A stretch of DNA of 64,000 bases from JAEUIX01 sp046156035 (GCA_046156035.1 JBJXEW010000030.1:15585-79584), one strand, 5' to 3'; shown: positions 53,320 through 63,518, numbered from the stretch's first letter. A program made the numbers and translations. The notes: generated by a model not told the origin, from the sequence alone.

Positions 53320-56300
53320 ATGAACGCGAACTGGCTCAGGAGTGGTGAGGCGGACCGTGCGGAGCGGGTGAAGGGATGCGCGAGTGATTGCGGTGCCGCT
53401 CCCGCGGACCGGAGCACTGCTGCAGCGGGCCCTGGCGGGCCGGCGGCGGCGGTGCACGCGATGGGTGCAAACTGGCGGCGCGTGCCCGGCGCGGCGTTGT
53501 CGGCCCGTGGCGGAGGCGGGTGGCGGGTGGTGTGCGCGGCGATCAGTGCGTGTGTGCTGGGCCTGGTGGTGGCGGCGCAGGCGGACCGGCCTGTGTACGC
53601 GCCCTACTCGACCTGGCACCCGCAACCTTCCAAGGTCGTGGATGTGGCCGTTGCGCCCACGTCGCCGCCCGTCGATCCGTGTGCCGACGTACCACCGGGT
53701 TTGGCAACGCGATGGCGGACAACCAACGATTCCAACGCAGAGACGCGGGAGATTGCCGCAAGGTGGCAGTGCAACGCCTCCTTGCGCCGGTACAAGGCCG
53801 TAGGCGACGGTCACTTCGGAACTGGCAACGGCGACATTCTGTTCGGCGGCGACTCGATCCGAGGGTTTGCAGGCAACTTCAACCGCACGTTTGCGCCGCC
53901 CGCGGGAACGTACCCGCCCCGTGTGCGATATGGCCCGCGGAGTTCCCTCCCGCTCCTGAGCGCTGGCGCGGGGCGGAACCTCGCGCCCAAAGCCCTCCCT
54001 GAGCGACCGTTGCATGACGGGATAATCGACCTGATTACAGGGGCGCCGCTCATCCAGGAAGTGGACATGGAACTGCCCTTCGGGGGAGCGGTCTTCCGCC
54101 ATGTGCGGACGTACACGGATGTCGTGCCGGGGACGCCGGAACTGCCCACGTTGCTGAGTGACCGTCATCGGTCGCCGCCGGTGGATGCTGACCGGTTCTG
54201 GGACTGGCAAGGCCCCGGCTGGATGATGAGCGAGAGCCCGCTCCTGCTTATCGACGCGGCGACGGCGGACACCGTTGCTGAGGGGCCGCGGCGGACGTGG
54301 TTGATGATCGATGCGCACCACAGCATTCCGTTTGACTTTGACAAGGCTCGCGGTGAGTACATCTGCCCTCCGCGGTTTGATGCGAGGTTGGTGCACGATG
54401 GCACGTGGACTCCGAAGACGGATGCGGTCGCGTTCCCTGAGGGCGGCGCGTGGATGAACAACATGGGCATCCCGTCGCGGCCGCAGGTCATGCGTATCTG
54501 GCTGCAGAGCGACACACTCTGCCTGACGTTCAAACCGGATTGGGAGGACATGCCGGAGACCGGGTACGTGCGGCCCGATGGGGGCCCGGTGATTTCTCTG
54601 CACGAACGGGCGGCCACAAGTGTCGAGTGGGAGCCTACCCCGGGCGGAGCCATTGGCAATTTGCGCCGCCGGGAACACAGCATGGGTGTGCCGTACATGG
54701 GCTATCTCACGGGCATTCACGACGCACATGGCCACCGCGTGGAGATAAGCGTTGCTGGAATCAGCCCGGTCGGCGGTGCCGACAGCAGCCGCACGCCCCG
54801 CCAGCGCGCGATGGGCGTGGCACCGGTGGAGGACGCGGAGGAAATGCCGGCATCGGGCGTGTTGGATCAAGGCTGCGCGTGCGTGCAGGGATGCGCAGAG
54901 CGAGGGCAGGTCCGCACCGTGCGGCTGTTGCGGCGCGCCGATGCTGCCGGCGGCGAGGTGTGTGAGTGGACGCTGGTGTATGTGTACCGGAACTTCTGGG
55001 GGCTGACAGACGAGGGCTACACCCCGAACCAGGGCCAGCCAGTGGTCTTCCCGGCGGATGAGCGGACGCTCGGATTGCGGGCGGGCACAAGCAACTCGCT
55101 CCACGCGATCTATGCGTATAGGGGCGACGTGCAAGTGAACGTGCCCCCGGGGGGGTTTGTGCTGGAAGGAAAGCACTTCTTGTTCAAGCCCATCGGCGCA
55201 ACCAACTCCTGCCCGGGCAACCACGATGGCCCGTGTTCTGGCCATGCTGGCCTGGACGATCCCCTGTTCTCGGAACCCGGTCACCAAGACCTGGCCAACC
55301 TCGCGCTTGTCGCCTCCTACGACGAACTCGACCAACTTGATGCTGCGCAGATGCTGGGCCTTCCGGACACGTGGGAAAAGCAGGTGCGATACACGTACGC
55401 GGAGAAGAGGCCGCCCGCCAGCGCGGACAACATCGACTGGATTGCAGGTGGTGGCTTGACAACGCCGTGGGGCTCGCACCCACCGATCTGGCATCGATCG
55501 GCAGGCGTATACAGCGCGGGGCCTGTGCTGTCAGAGGCGACTTTCGACCTCTCGGGACCGCGCTTGCTCAAAGCCACAACGACTACACGACAGCTGCCTG
55601 AACAGGGCGAGACAGAGAGTCTGGCAGAAACGCACGCTGAGACACTCTACCGCTACACTCGGACCGGAGGACCTGACACATTCCCTTACAATGAGGCCGA
55701 GCAGGCTCATCTCACCGGCATCCTGCCGCCTGCGGCAGTGCGGCTCCTGCTCCGGAACACGGCCGTGTGGGGCGAGTGCACATTCATGCCAGGTCCCGGT
55801 TTCGCAAACGAAGGCGTCGCCCGCACAGCGAACGATATTTTCATGCTCAGCGACACGCAGGTGCAACGGATCTTGAAGGAAGGCGATAGCCCGAGCGGTT
55901 CATGGTTCGCCTTCGACGATAACACCTCCCGTCCGCAGCAATGCGCCGAGATCATCTCGCTACTAGGCATCGGCGCCAGTGCGGCTCCGGGGGGGACGCT
56001 GACTCCCGCCATGAGCGCCGTCGGCATGGTGAGATACGCTCGCGATGGACGTGAGTTCAACACGTACCACTTCTTGCTGGCGCCGGTGGCGCTGGACGGT
56101 GACTACGGCTTTGGACACGGGGTGCCAGCCAAGCGGATGGAAGGCCTGCCGCTCGCGCCTGGAGTGTCACTTTTCCATGAGCCCCACAACTGGCGGGGTC
56201 TTGAGTGGCACGGCAGCGGTGGCGTGGGGTGGGCACACGGCCTCGATGCCGACTCAGACGTTCCGGAGCGGCTGATGCGCCCGACGTGGGCCACGGTCGT

Positions 56301-59300
56301 TGTGGAGCATGCCCCGGCACCGGGGGATAGCCCGAATGACCCCTTTCTTGGCAGGCGTACCGCTCGGGTGGTCCTCACGTCGCGGAGCGGCTACATCCTC
56401 AAGGATCAAACGTGGGAGCACGCGCCCGGCGCGGATGTTGCCGCGCAGGCGGGCAGCGTCGGTGAGTGGAAGCGGACCTCGCAGCAAGGGCACAGTGAGG
56501 AGTACCAGTATGAGGTGATCGGTACCGCAACGCGTCCGTTGCAACGTCTCGTGTCCATCCGCTCGGCTGGCTGGAGCGCCAACCAAGCATTGCCGGTCAC
56601 CGACGAGGGGCTTGTCACGTGGTTCTCCTACGCGAGCCAGATGCCGGACGACCCCGACTCACTGGTCCTCACCAAGGTTGAGATCACCGGCACCAGGGGG
56701 ACGGCCCAGTCGCCGCCCGACCGCCAGGTCATCAAGGAGATCGAGTACAGACCGTTCCAAGAACTCGGACAATCGAACGACTCGTGCGCTGTGCCGGGCA
56801 ACAAGTACGTGGCAGTCGAGCGAGATAGGCTTGCGTTCGGAGCGGGTACAGATGGCAACGGAGCCGGCGCACGCTGGCGGACGACCGTACACAACTACCA
56901 GTTTGTGCGGGATCCAGAGTACATAGGCAACGACGGATTCCCCATTCGCTTCCCGCCGCGCATGGTGATGAAGGAGACCCTGCGCGCTGAAGTGCCCGGC
57001 CCCGACGGCACAGAACGCGCGGCGGTGGTGCGCGAGGCCTTCGACACCTACGGCCGACGAACGCACCTGCTCACGGGGAGCATCGCGGGCGCGATGGCCG
57101 CACCGTTCCATGTTGCACTCGGGAGCGCCGGCGATGACGTGAGCCTGAACTGGGTGCAGTACACGGACCAGGGGGGCTATGAGTCCGCCTCCATCGTGGA
57201 TGCAGAGATGGGGGCGGGCTACACGCTGCTTCAGGGGCCCGCGTCCAACAGTAATCAACTGACACCCACGATCGACCAACCCAACATCGCACCGGTCGGG
57301 GGCCCCGAAACCGGGGCCACCTGCTTTGCCACGCCGGACCCGCCGCACGGCCGCGAGCGCCTGGAGCACATTACCACCCAGTACAACGGCACGTTCGGGC
57401 GCGAGTGGATCATCTACCCCAACAAGCGGATGGACACGACGCAGTACGACGAGGAGTTCGAGTTGCCGAACGGGGATGAAGTTCAATCCTCCACCGATGG
57501 TGCGATCAGCGTCCTGTGCATCACTGGGTTCAAGAACCTGGCCGCGGTTGCCTCGCAGGCATCCGAGGAGGAGACTGGAGCGGGCGAGACGCGACGCGTG
57601 AAGCAAGGTCAACTGGCGGAGGTGAGGGCATTTGAGTGGGAGAACAACGCGGAAGGCGACCCGGCAGCCGGTGAGGCGACGCGCACCACCAAGATCGAGT
57701 ACGACGGTGCCGGCCGCGCCACGGGCGCGAAGGTGTTTGAGGGCGGTGGTACCACCGGGGACCCGCTCGTGCGGGCTGAGGGCACGCGCGATTCGTACGG
57801 CGGTTTCAGCCGCGAGATCGGGCCGGATGGGACCATTACGCGCACGCTCCGCGATGCGATGGGGCGTGTGTGGCGTGTGTACCGCGGCACCAACGACACG
57901 CACACGTTCTGGCAGACCGCCCAGAACCCCAATCAGAACGGGGACGACAACATGGTCCTTGTCGAGGAGCGGTTCTACGCCAACGAGGGGCACTCGGACC
58001 GGGCCCGAAACGTGGGCAAACTCATCAAGATCAACCACTTTACCGACAAGCACGCTGGCGATCACGAGTCCGGCGGACCCGCCGCAGTCTTGGAACCTGC
58101 GGGCAACGTCGCATGGTCCGAGACCTTCGAGTACGACCGCCAGATGCGACAGGTGATCGTGAGCAAGCGGCTCGGCGCGGCCGGGCCCATGCCGGGCGGC
58201 GGCACCGGCAGCCCGGGAGAGATCTTCGAGTCCACCGTTACCTGGCTCGACCAGATGGGCCACACGCGGTTTGTCGCGCGCTTCGGCGCGGGTGCGATCG
58301 GTCATCTGGGGGCGAAGTCGCCCGCGGAACTTGGCATCGGCGAAGCCCTCCCCACTGCCGCGGACCTGCTCGCGGCCACCGGCGGTGGCGGCGCGTCTGT
58401 TCCCGGCGGCGGGGCATCGCTCCTGAGCCTGTCGGAAACCACGTACAACGACCGCGGCCTGCCCGAGGAGCAGCGCACCTACCTGCTCGGAGAACCAGCA
58501 GCGGCCGCCGACCCACCGTACACCGCCACCATCACGTACTACGACCATGCCGACCGGCCCGTGTGGGTCGAAACACCCGGCGGCGGCGTGCGCCAAACCG
58601 TGTTCGATGCGCTCGGGCGCGAAATCCGCTCCGCCGTCGGCGTCGAGTGCGACGCCGCGGGCCTGCCCGCACGCGGCACCGGCCTGCTGCGCGAACTCTC
58701 GCGCACGGAAACTGTTTACGATGCGGATGGCAACCCGCTGCGCACCACCACGCGCGAGCGGCGGCACGATGCGGCCGCGACGCCACTCGGGTTGGGTCCG
58801 CAGACCGCGAACAGCATCGCGTCGTACTCCTTCAACTGGTACAACGAGAAGAAGGAACTGATCGCTTCGGCGGATGTGGGGGCGAACCCCGGCGTGGCCG
58901 CGAGCAACACGTTAACGCCCGGCATTGAACTGGGCGACGGCGATTTCATCAATCCCGCCGTGCCGCCCTCGTGGCCCCAGGGCCAGGCCGTGGGGGGCGC
59001 GTACGCCTTTGCAGGGTGCTGGAACGAAGCCGCGGCCGGTTCAAACGGCAGCCCCTTCGATGCCTCCACGCGCGTCTCGCTCTACGAATACGACAAGCAG
59101 GGCCGTCAGACTTCCGTGCGCGGCCCGGACGGATCGCTCACCAAGCATTCCTACGACGCGCTCAACAACATCGTCCTCACCACCGAGAACGCCGACATCA
59201 ACGCGAACGCGTGGGAGCAGCGGCGCACGGCCTACGAGTACACGAACGGTCAACTCCGCCGCATGGCCGCGGTGCTGCCGGGCCACACCCTCACCGCCAA

Positions 59301-62300
59301 GGGCACGGCCAACTGGCCCGCCGACCTTGACGGCACGACGCCGGGCCTGCAGATCACACGCATCAACTACGGCGCGGCGATCGTGGGCAGCAACTTCACC
59401 CCCATCAGCCGCAGCAACTCACTCGTGGGCAGCGTCTCGTTTCCGGGGCGCACCGGGACGGGCGGGCCCGCCGCGCAGCCGGACCTCTGGTACAACTACA
59501 CGCTGGATGACCAGATCGCGACGCGCCGCGATGGGCGGGCGCTGGCCTTCCGGTATGGGTACGATGCCGCGCGCCGGCTCAGTTCGATCGAGGTGGGCGG
59601 CGCGAACGTGACCGAGGGCGTGAGCGGGGGCGTAAGCGGGGCGGGTGAGATCACCGACTTCGGCCCGGGGTATCTGCCGTCTGACTTTTCCGCCGCGCTG
59701 GGCACCAACCCGCGCGTGGGGTATGTGGAGTACGGCTACAACAACCGCGGCCTGCTGGCGGATGCCCGCGCCTACGACCGCAAGGGCTACGGCCACACCG
59801 CGATCAGCCACAGCCGCGCGGCGTACGACGCACGCGGGAACCTGACCGAGGAGATTCAGATTATCGGGCAGGACCTGACCGGCGACCTGGATATCACGCT
59901 CGACGGTGTTGTGAATCCGGACGACCTTGGCGATTTTATTACCTGCCAGGCCACCCCAGAGTGCGCGTACGACTACAACGGCGACGGCGGCGTGAACCCC
60001 GACGACCTGGGCGACTTCATCACGAACTACTACCAGTTCGTGCCGCCAGAGGTCACCTTCATTGGCTACGCCTGGTCCGCACCCGTGGGCCTCACGCCGC
60101 GCCCAACTGCTGCGAATAGCACTTGGCCGCTCGGCGAGAACCGATCGGACCGGCTGGTGGCCATGTTCTACCCGCGGCACCAGAACCTGGCCGTGCCCAT
60201 GGGCCAGCGTGTGGTGGGGTTGGCGTACGGGGGCAGCATCCCCGGAACGGCCGGCTCCGGCTCGGCTGGCGTGCCGGATGACGACTCGATATTCTCTCGG
60301 ATCACGAGCATGGAGCAATCGCCGGACAGTCTGATCGCTTCGAGCAACCTCGCCAGGTTCGCGTACTCGGGTGGCGCGGGGGGTCGTCGTCGCGGCGTGT
60401 GGATGGGCGTGGTGGGCAGCGCGTTCGCACTGGCGCAGAGCGTGGCCGGTGTCCCGGCACTCCAGAACCCCGCCGGGGCCTTGCTGAGTCGCGTCGAACC
60501 GCCGCCGGGTTCGGTGGCTGCGGCCGCGTTGCCCGCGCAGGGCGGGTACACGCCCGGTCTGCCCGGCCTTGATCGGCACGCGCGGCTGGCGGACCTGCAC
60601 TACCAGACCGCCCCGTACAACACCACGGTCAACGGCATCACGACTCAGCACGTGGGCACGCTCTATCGATCGCGCATGACGACCGACGCGGCGGGGAATC
60701 GCCTGGCCGCGAACATCACGCAGGCGGCCGTGACGGTGACGCTGGCGGGTGGGGGGGGTGGGGGCACGGGAACGCTGCAGCCCAACAGCCGCTCGCAGGT
60801 GAACGCGTATGACAGCCTGAGCCGCCTCACGGGTAGCAAGTTGGGCGTGTTGCAGGTGGACGCTGGCGGATACGCGGCGGTGAATCCGCCGACGGTCGGA
60901 CCCGAAGGCGGGTTGCTGGGCCTCAGCAACGGCAGCACGCTGCGCACGGATTCGTGGACGCTGGACACGCTGGGCAACTGGGTGGGGAACTCGGGTGCCG
61001 CGGGTCGGAGCGTGAGCGGTGTGGGCGAGTGGGGCTTGATGGAGGGCGACCCGGAGGCGACTCCTCCAACAGGTTCCACATCAAGTTCGTTCACGCAAGT
61101 CGTGAACCCGCGCAACGAGATCACCGGTGTGGTGCGCACTCAAACCGGCGGCGGCACGCCTCCGCCTCCAGCACTCACACTCCCGCCTCAGCACGACGTG
61201 GCGGGCAACCTCACGTTCGACGGGAAGTTCATCTTCTCGTACGACGCGTGGAACCGGTTGGTGCAGGTGAACAGGGCCACGGTTGAGGCGGTCGTCGTCC
61301 AGCAGAACGGCGGCGAGCCCGAGCCACCGGTCCCCACACCCACAATCGTCATCGGCGATTTGGTGAAGCAGTTCGTCTACGACGGGCTGGGCAGGATGGT
61401 GGAGACACGCACGCCGATTCAGTCGGCGGCGACGGGGGGGGCGCAAGCCGCCGCGCCGGGTGCCGACGGCTCCGCCACGCCGCTGCTTGCAGAACGCTTC
61501 TACTACGACGGTGTGCGGCGCATTCAGGAGACCAGCGAGGTTCGCGGCACACTGAATCCCTCCGACGGGACCCGGGCCGTCGTCGAAGCCTCGCGCCGCT
61601 TCGAGCGTGAGTACATCTGGGGACCCGGAGACGGACACGCGGGCATCGACGAACTGCTGGCCCTCTTCGAGGGTGCGAAGGCGGCGGAGTTTGACGGGCT
61701 AAGTGCAGAAGCAGCCGCGGCCGCCTCCCTCGCGGCACAGTCCAAGCCGTGGTGGGCGATTCAGGATGCGAGCGGCGATGTGGTGGCGCTCTGTGATTCG
61801 GGTGGTCCGGTGGTCCCCACCGGCCTCAGCCCCACAGGTGCCGGCGGCGCGGCCATTGGGCCTGCCACAACCAGCACCGGCCGCGTGGTTCAGCAGTTCA
61901 CCTACGACGCCTACGGCGCGGTCCTTGCTGCCGAGCAGGTGGTGGATGACCCCAACGTCGTCATCCCCAACCTCCGCGTCGGCCACAAGGGCTTGTTCGC
62001 CGACAGGCTGGATGTCGGCATCACGAACAGTGGCACAGACCCGCCGAGTGGAGGCGGAGGTGGTGCCGGCACAAGCGGACCCTTGGCTCTCACACTCAAC
62101 GAGTCCGAGCGGCTCACGCGGCACGCGCAGGTGATCTACTACGTCCGCAATCGCGTGTATCACCCGGCGGTTTTGATCTTCGGCCAGCGCGACCCGAACG
62201 GGACGGGGCAGCAGGTCGTCGTGGCCGCGGCATTCCACGGGACTTCGGTGGCCCGGCAACTGGGCGGCACTACATCGCCGAATCTTCGCGGCCACTTCGC

Positions 62301-63039
62301 CGATGGGCTCAACGCATTCGCCTACACGGGCCTGAACCCCATCATGCACGCCGACCCGATGGGCTTGGAGTTCAGCATCTCCGGTCTCATGGGGACGATC
62401 GGCATTCAAGGGTTGCTTGGCGGCGCCATCGGTGGTGCTGTCGGCGGCTACACCGGCGGCGTGCAAGGGGCTGCTGCTGGCGCTGTCGGTGGCATGCTGG
62501 GCGGTGCGGCCGGGGGAATCCTTCAACTTGGCGGGTACGGCTTACTTGCGCAAGGTGCTGGCGCAGGCATGGCGTTCAGGTTGGGCAGCGATTTTCAGTC
62601 GGGACGGCAGCTCTCAGGCGAGGCCTTGGCAGATGCGGCATTCGATGCACTGATTGGAGCGGCATTCGGCGGCACGTTGCAAGTTGGAGGGGTAGCGATC
62701 AGCGCCGCTGAACGGGCGTTCTTTGGCGGTGCCACCCGCGCAGGGGGGTTTCTCATACGCGATTGGAATGGGTACCCCGGGTTTGTGCCGCAGCCGAATG
62801 GGCCATTCCGACTGTTGAATGGGGCTGAGTACGAACAAGCGCGGCGAGCTGCGGATGGTGCCAATGCCGCAATGCGCAAGCGTGTCGGTCAAGCCGCGAA
62901 GGGTATGGAAGTCCATGACATTCACCCAATTAAATTTGGTGGTAATCCGACTGATCCGAACAACAAGATGTTGCTACCAGTAGCACAGCATCGCGAAGTG
63001 TCACGCTGGTGGAACAAGGTAATGAGAGAGAGGCAGTAG
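53320..63039 (+). CDS. Giant RHS/YD-repeat polymorphic toxin with HNH nuclease tip
   Basis: About 3,239 residues from ATG 53320 (GGGAGA upstream); an alternative ATG lies at 53461. A TM/signal segment (VVCAAISACVLGLVVAAQA) is near residues 70-88. The N-terminal module is of the DLITGAPLIQEVDMELPFGG type seen in RHS proteins. A long YD-repeat shell follows (YDRQMRQVIVSKRLG, YDADGNPLRTTTRE, YDKQGRQTSVRGPDGSLT). Two dockerin-like EF-hand repeats lie at ~2188-2239 (LDGVVNPDDLGDFIT, NGDGGVNPDDLGDFITNYY). The core ends at NAFAYTGLNPIMHADPMGLE (~3012). The tip has a Gly-zipper region (LLGGAIGGAVGGYTGG) and then EVHDIHPIKFGGNPTDPNNK with His3202, Asn3215 and His3224, an HNH fold. The tip DNA has visibly lower GC than the core. 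The immunity gene starts 3 bases after the stop. Confidence 0.9.
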   Translation: MNANWLRSGEADRAERVKGCASDCGAAPADRSTAAAGPGGPAAAVHAMGANWRRVPGAALSARGGGGWRVVCAAISACVLGLVVAAQADRPVYAPYSTWHPQPSKVVDVAVAPTSPPVDPCADVPPGLATRWRTTNDSNAETREIAARWQCNASLRRYKAVGDGHFGTGNGDILFGGDSIRGFAGNFNRTFAPPAGTYPPRVRYGPRSSLPLLSAGAGRNLAPKALPERPLHDGIIDLITGAPLIQEVDMELPFGGAVFRHVRTYTDVVPGTPELPTLLSDRHRSPPVDADRFWDWQGPGWMMSESPLLLIDAATADTVAEGPRRTWLMIDAHHSIPFDFDKARGEYICPPRFDARLVHDGTWTPKTDAVAFPEGGAWMNNMGIPSRPQVMRIWLQSDTLCLTFKPDWEDMPETGYVRPDGGPVISLHERAATSVEWEPTPGGAIGNLRRREHSMGVPYMGYLTGIHDAHGHRVEISVAGISPVGGADSSRTPRQRAMGVAPVEDAEEMPASGVLDQGCACVQGCAERGQVRTVRLLRRADAAGGEVCEWTLVYVYRNFWGLTDEGYTPNQGQPVVFPADERTLGLRAGTSNSLHAIYAYRGDVQVNVPPGGFVLEGKHFLFKPIGATNSCPGNHDGPCSGHAGLDDPLFSEPGHQDLANLALVASYDELDQLDAAQMLGLPDTWEKQVRYTYAEKRPPASADNIDWIAGGGLTTPWGSHPPIWHRSAGVYSAGPVLSEATFDLSGPRLLKATTTTRQLPEQGETESLAETHAETLYRYTRTGGPDTFPYNEAEQAHLTGILPPAAVRLLLRNTAVWGECTFMPGPGFANEGVARTANDIFMLSDTQVQRILKEGDSPSGSWFAFDDNTSRPQQCAEIISLLGIGASAAPGGTLTPAMSAVGMVRYARDGREFNTYHFLLAPVALDGDYGFGHGVPAKRMEGLPLAPGVSLFHEPHNWRGLEWHGSGGVGWAHGLDADSDVPERLMRPTWATVVVEHAPAPGDSPNDPFLGRRTARVVLTSRSGYILKDQTWEHAPGADVAAQAGSVGEWKRTSQQGHSEEYQYEVIGTATRPLQRLVSIRSAGWSANQALPVTDEGLVTWFSYASQMPDDPDSLVLTKVEITGTRGTAQSPPDRQVIKEIEYRPFQELGQSNDSCAVPGNKYVAVERDRLAFGAGTDGNGAGARWRTTVHNYQFVRDPEYIGNDGFPIRFPPRMVMKETLRAEVPGPDGTERAAVVREAFDTYGRRTHLLTGSIAGAMAAPFHVALGSAGDDVSLNWVQYTDQGGYESASIVDAEMGAGYTLLQGPASNSNQLTPTIDQPNIAPVGGPETGATCFATPDPPHGRERLEHITTQYNGTFGREWIIYPNKRMDTTQYDEEFELPNGDEVQSSTDGAISVLCITGFKNLAAVASQASEEETGAGETRRVKQGQLAEVRAFEWENNAEGDPAAGEATRTTKIEYDGAGRATGAKVFEGGGTTGDPLVRAEGTRDSYGGFSREIGPDGTITRTLRDAMGRVWRVYRGTNDTHTFWQTAQNPNQNGDDNMVLVEERFYANEGHSDRARNVGKLIKINHFTDKHAGDHESGGPAAVLEPAGNVAWSETFEYDRQMRQVIVSKRLGAAGPMPGGGTGSPGEIFESTVTWLDQMGHTRFVARFGAGAIGHLGAKSPAELGIGEALPTAADLLAATGGGGASVPGGGASLLSLSETTYNDRGLPEEQRTYLLGEPAAAADPPYTATITYYDHADRPVWVETPGGGVRQTVFDALGREIRSAVGVECDAAGLPARGTGLLRELSRTETVYDADGNPLRTTTRERRHDAAATPLGLGPQTANSIASYSFNWYNEKKELIASADVGANPGVAASNTLTPGIELGDGDFINPAVPPSWPQGQAVGGAYAFAGCWNEAAAGSNGSPFDASTRVSLYEYDKQGRQTSVRGPDGSLTKHSYDALNNIVLTTENADINANAWEQRRTAYEYTNGQLRRMAAVLPGHTLTAKGTANWPADLDGTTPGLQITRINYGAAIVGSNFTPISRSNSLVGSVSFPGRTGTGGPAAQPDLWYNYTLDDQIATRRDGRALAFRYGYDAARRLSSIEVGGANVTEGVSGGVSGAGEITDFGPGYLPSDFSAALGTNPRVGYVEYGYNNRGLLADARAYDRKGYGHTAISHSRAAYDARGNLTEEIQIIGQDLTGDLDITLDGVVNPDDLGDFITCQATPECAYDYNGDGGVNPDDLGDFITNYYQFVPPEVTFIGYAWSAPVGLTPRPTAANSTWPLGENRSDRLVAMFYPRHQNLAVPMGQRVVGLAYGGSIPGTAGSGSAGVPDDDSIFSRITSMEQSPDSLIASSNLARFAYSGGAGGRRRGVWMGVVGSAFALAQSVAGVPALQNPAGALLSRVEPPPGSVAAAALPAQGGYTPGLPGLDRHARLADLHYQTAPYNTTVNGITTQHVGTLYRSRMTTDAAGNRLAANITQAAVTVTLAGGGGGGTGTLQPNSRSQVNAYDSLSRLTGSKLGVLQVDAGGYAAVNPPTVGPEGGLLGLSNGSTLRTDSWTLDTLGNWVGNSGAAGRSVSGVGEWGLMEGDPEATPPTGSTSSSFTQVVNPRNEITGVVRTQTGGGTPPPPALTLPPQHDVAGNLTFDGKFIFSYDAWNRLVQVNRATVEAVVVQQNGGEPEPPVPTPTIVIGDLVKQFVYDGLGRMVETRTPIQSAATGGAQAAAPGADGSATPLLAERFYYDGVRRIQETSEVRGTLNPSDGTRAVVEASRRFEREYIWGPGDGHAGIDELLALFEGAKAAEFDGLSAEAAAAASLAAQSKPWWAIQDASGDVVALCDSGGPVVPTGLSPTGAGGAAIGPATTSTGRVVQQFTYDAYGAVLAAEQVVDDPNVVIPNLRVGHKGLFADRLDVGITNSGTDPPSGGGGGAGTSGPLALTLNESERLTRHAQVIYYVRNRVYHPAVLIFGQRDPNGTGQQVVVAAAFHGTSVARQLGGTTSPNLRGHFADGLNAFAYTGLNPIMHADPMGLEFSISGLMGTIGIQGLLGGAIGGAVGGYTGGVQGAAAGAVGGMLGGAAGGILQLGGYGLLAQGAGAGMAFRLGSDFQSGRQLSGEALADAAFDALIGAAFGGTLQVGGVAISAAERAFFGGATRAGGFLIRDWNGYPGFVPQPNGPFRLLNGAEYEQARRAADGANAAMRKRVGQAAKGMEVHDIHPIKFGGNPTDPNNKMLLPVAQHREVSRWWNKVMRERQ

Positions 63040-63042
63040 GCG

Positions 63043-63462
63043 ATGGCCACACCCACGCTCGCTCTGTCCGCATTTGGGCAAGTGGTCTCGCACGGCCAAC
63101 CCGCCCAGCCACAAGATGTCACGATTGCCGAGACTGCGAGCGGCTGCCGTTGGCCTGTGTGGTACCGCGAAACGATGCTTGCCGCAGATGGTCTTGAACT
63201 GCATTGCCATGGTGGACCAATCGTGGTGCTGTGGCCGTTTCAGGAACACATCGTGGGGAACCGCGAGTATGCCGTTGACGAGTTTTGCCCGGGTATTTGG
63301 CTTGTCGGCACAGATGGTGGCGGAAACGGCTACGCGTTTAGGCAAGGTTTAGACCTCGCCGAGTTCTGCAGCGTCCCGTTGGTAGGCCTATCTTCATCCG
63401 CAATCAGGTGTCATGGAGCGGAACTTACGCAGATCATGGGGAGCATTCTGGCTCGTTGGTAG
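63043..63462 (+). CDS. SUKH (SMI1/KNR4)-like immunity protein
   Basis: 139 residues. The second half, FCPGIWLVGTDGGGNGYAFR then VPLVGLSSSAIRCHGAELTQ, matches the SUKH fold end (iGsdGGG.ayaf ... vpl). Members are the immunity proteins of many polymorphic toxins, notably nuclease types. It begins 3 bases after the toxin stop, with its ribosome binding site (GAGAGAGG) inside the toxin gene, and shares the lower GC of the toxin tip. Probable role: binds and neutralises the HNH tip in the producing cell. Confidence 0.75.
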   Translation: MATPTLALSAFGQVVSHGQPAQPQDVTIAETASGCRWPVWYRETMLAADGLELHCHGGPIVVLWPFQEHIVGNREYAVDEFCPGIWLVGTDGGGNGYAFRQGLDLAEFCSVPLVGLSSSAIRCHGAELTQIMGSILARW

Positions 63463-63518
63463 CATGCGTTAGAGCCGCTGGCGGATGCGCGTGGAAACCG
63501 CCTTTTCGGTATTCTCCT

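Noticed and set aside
52290..55494. Long minus-strand open frames (up to ~766 codons) opposite the HTH and RHS genes
   Set aside because: Translations are rich in Arg, Pro and His with no domains, the signature of antisense frames in GC-rich DNA; the plus-strand genes explain the region.
53320..63039. RHS protein as a T6SS effector
   Set aside because: No VgrG, Hcp, PAAR domain or Eag chaperone gene is visible, and the protein has its own export-like segment; a T6SS route is not supported here.
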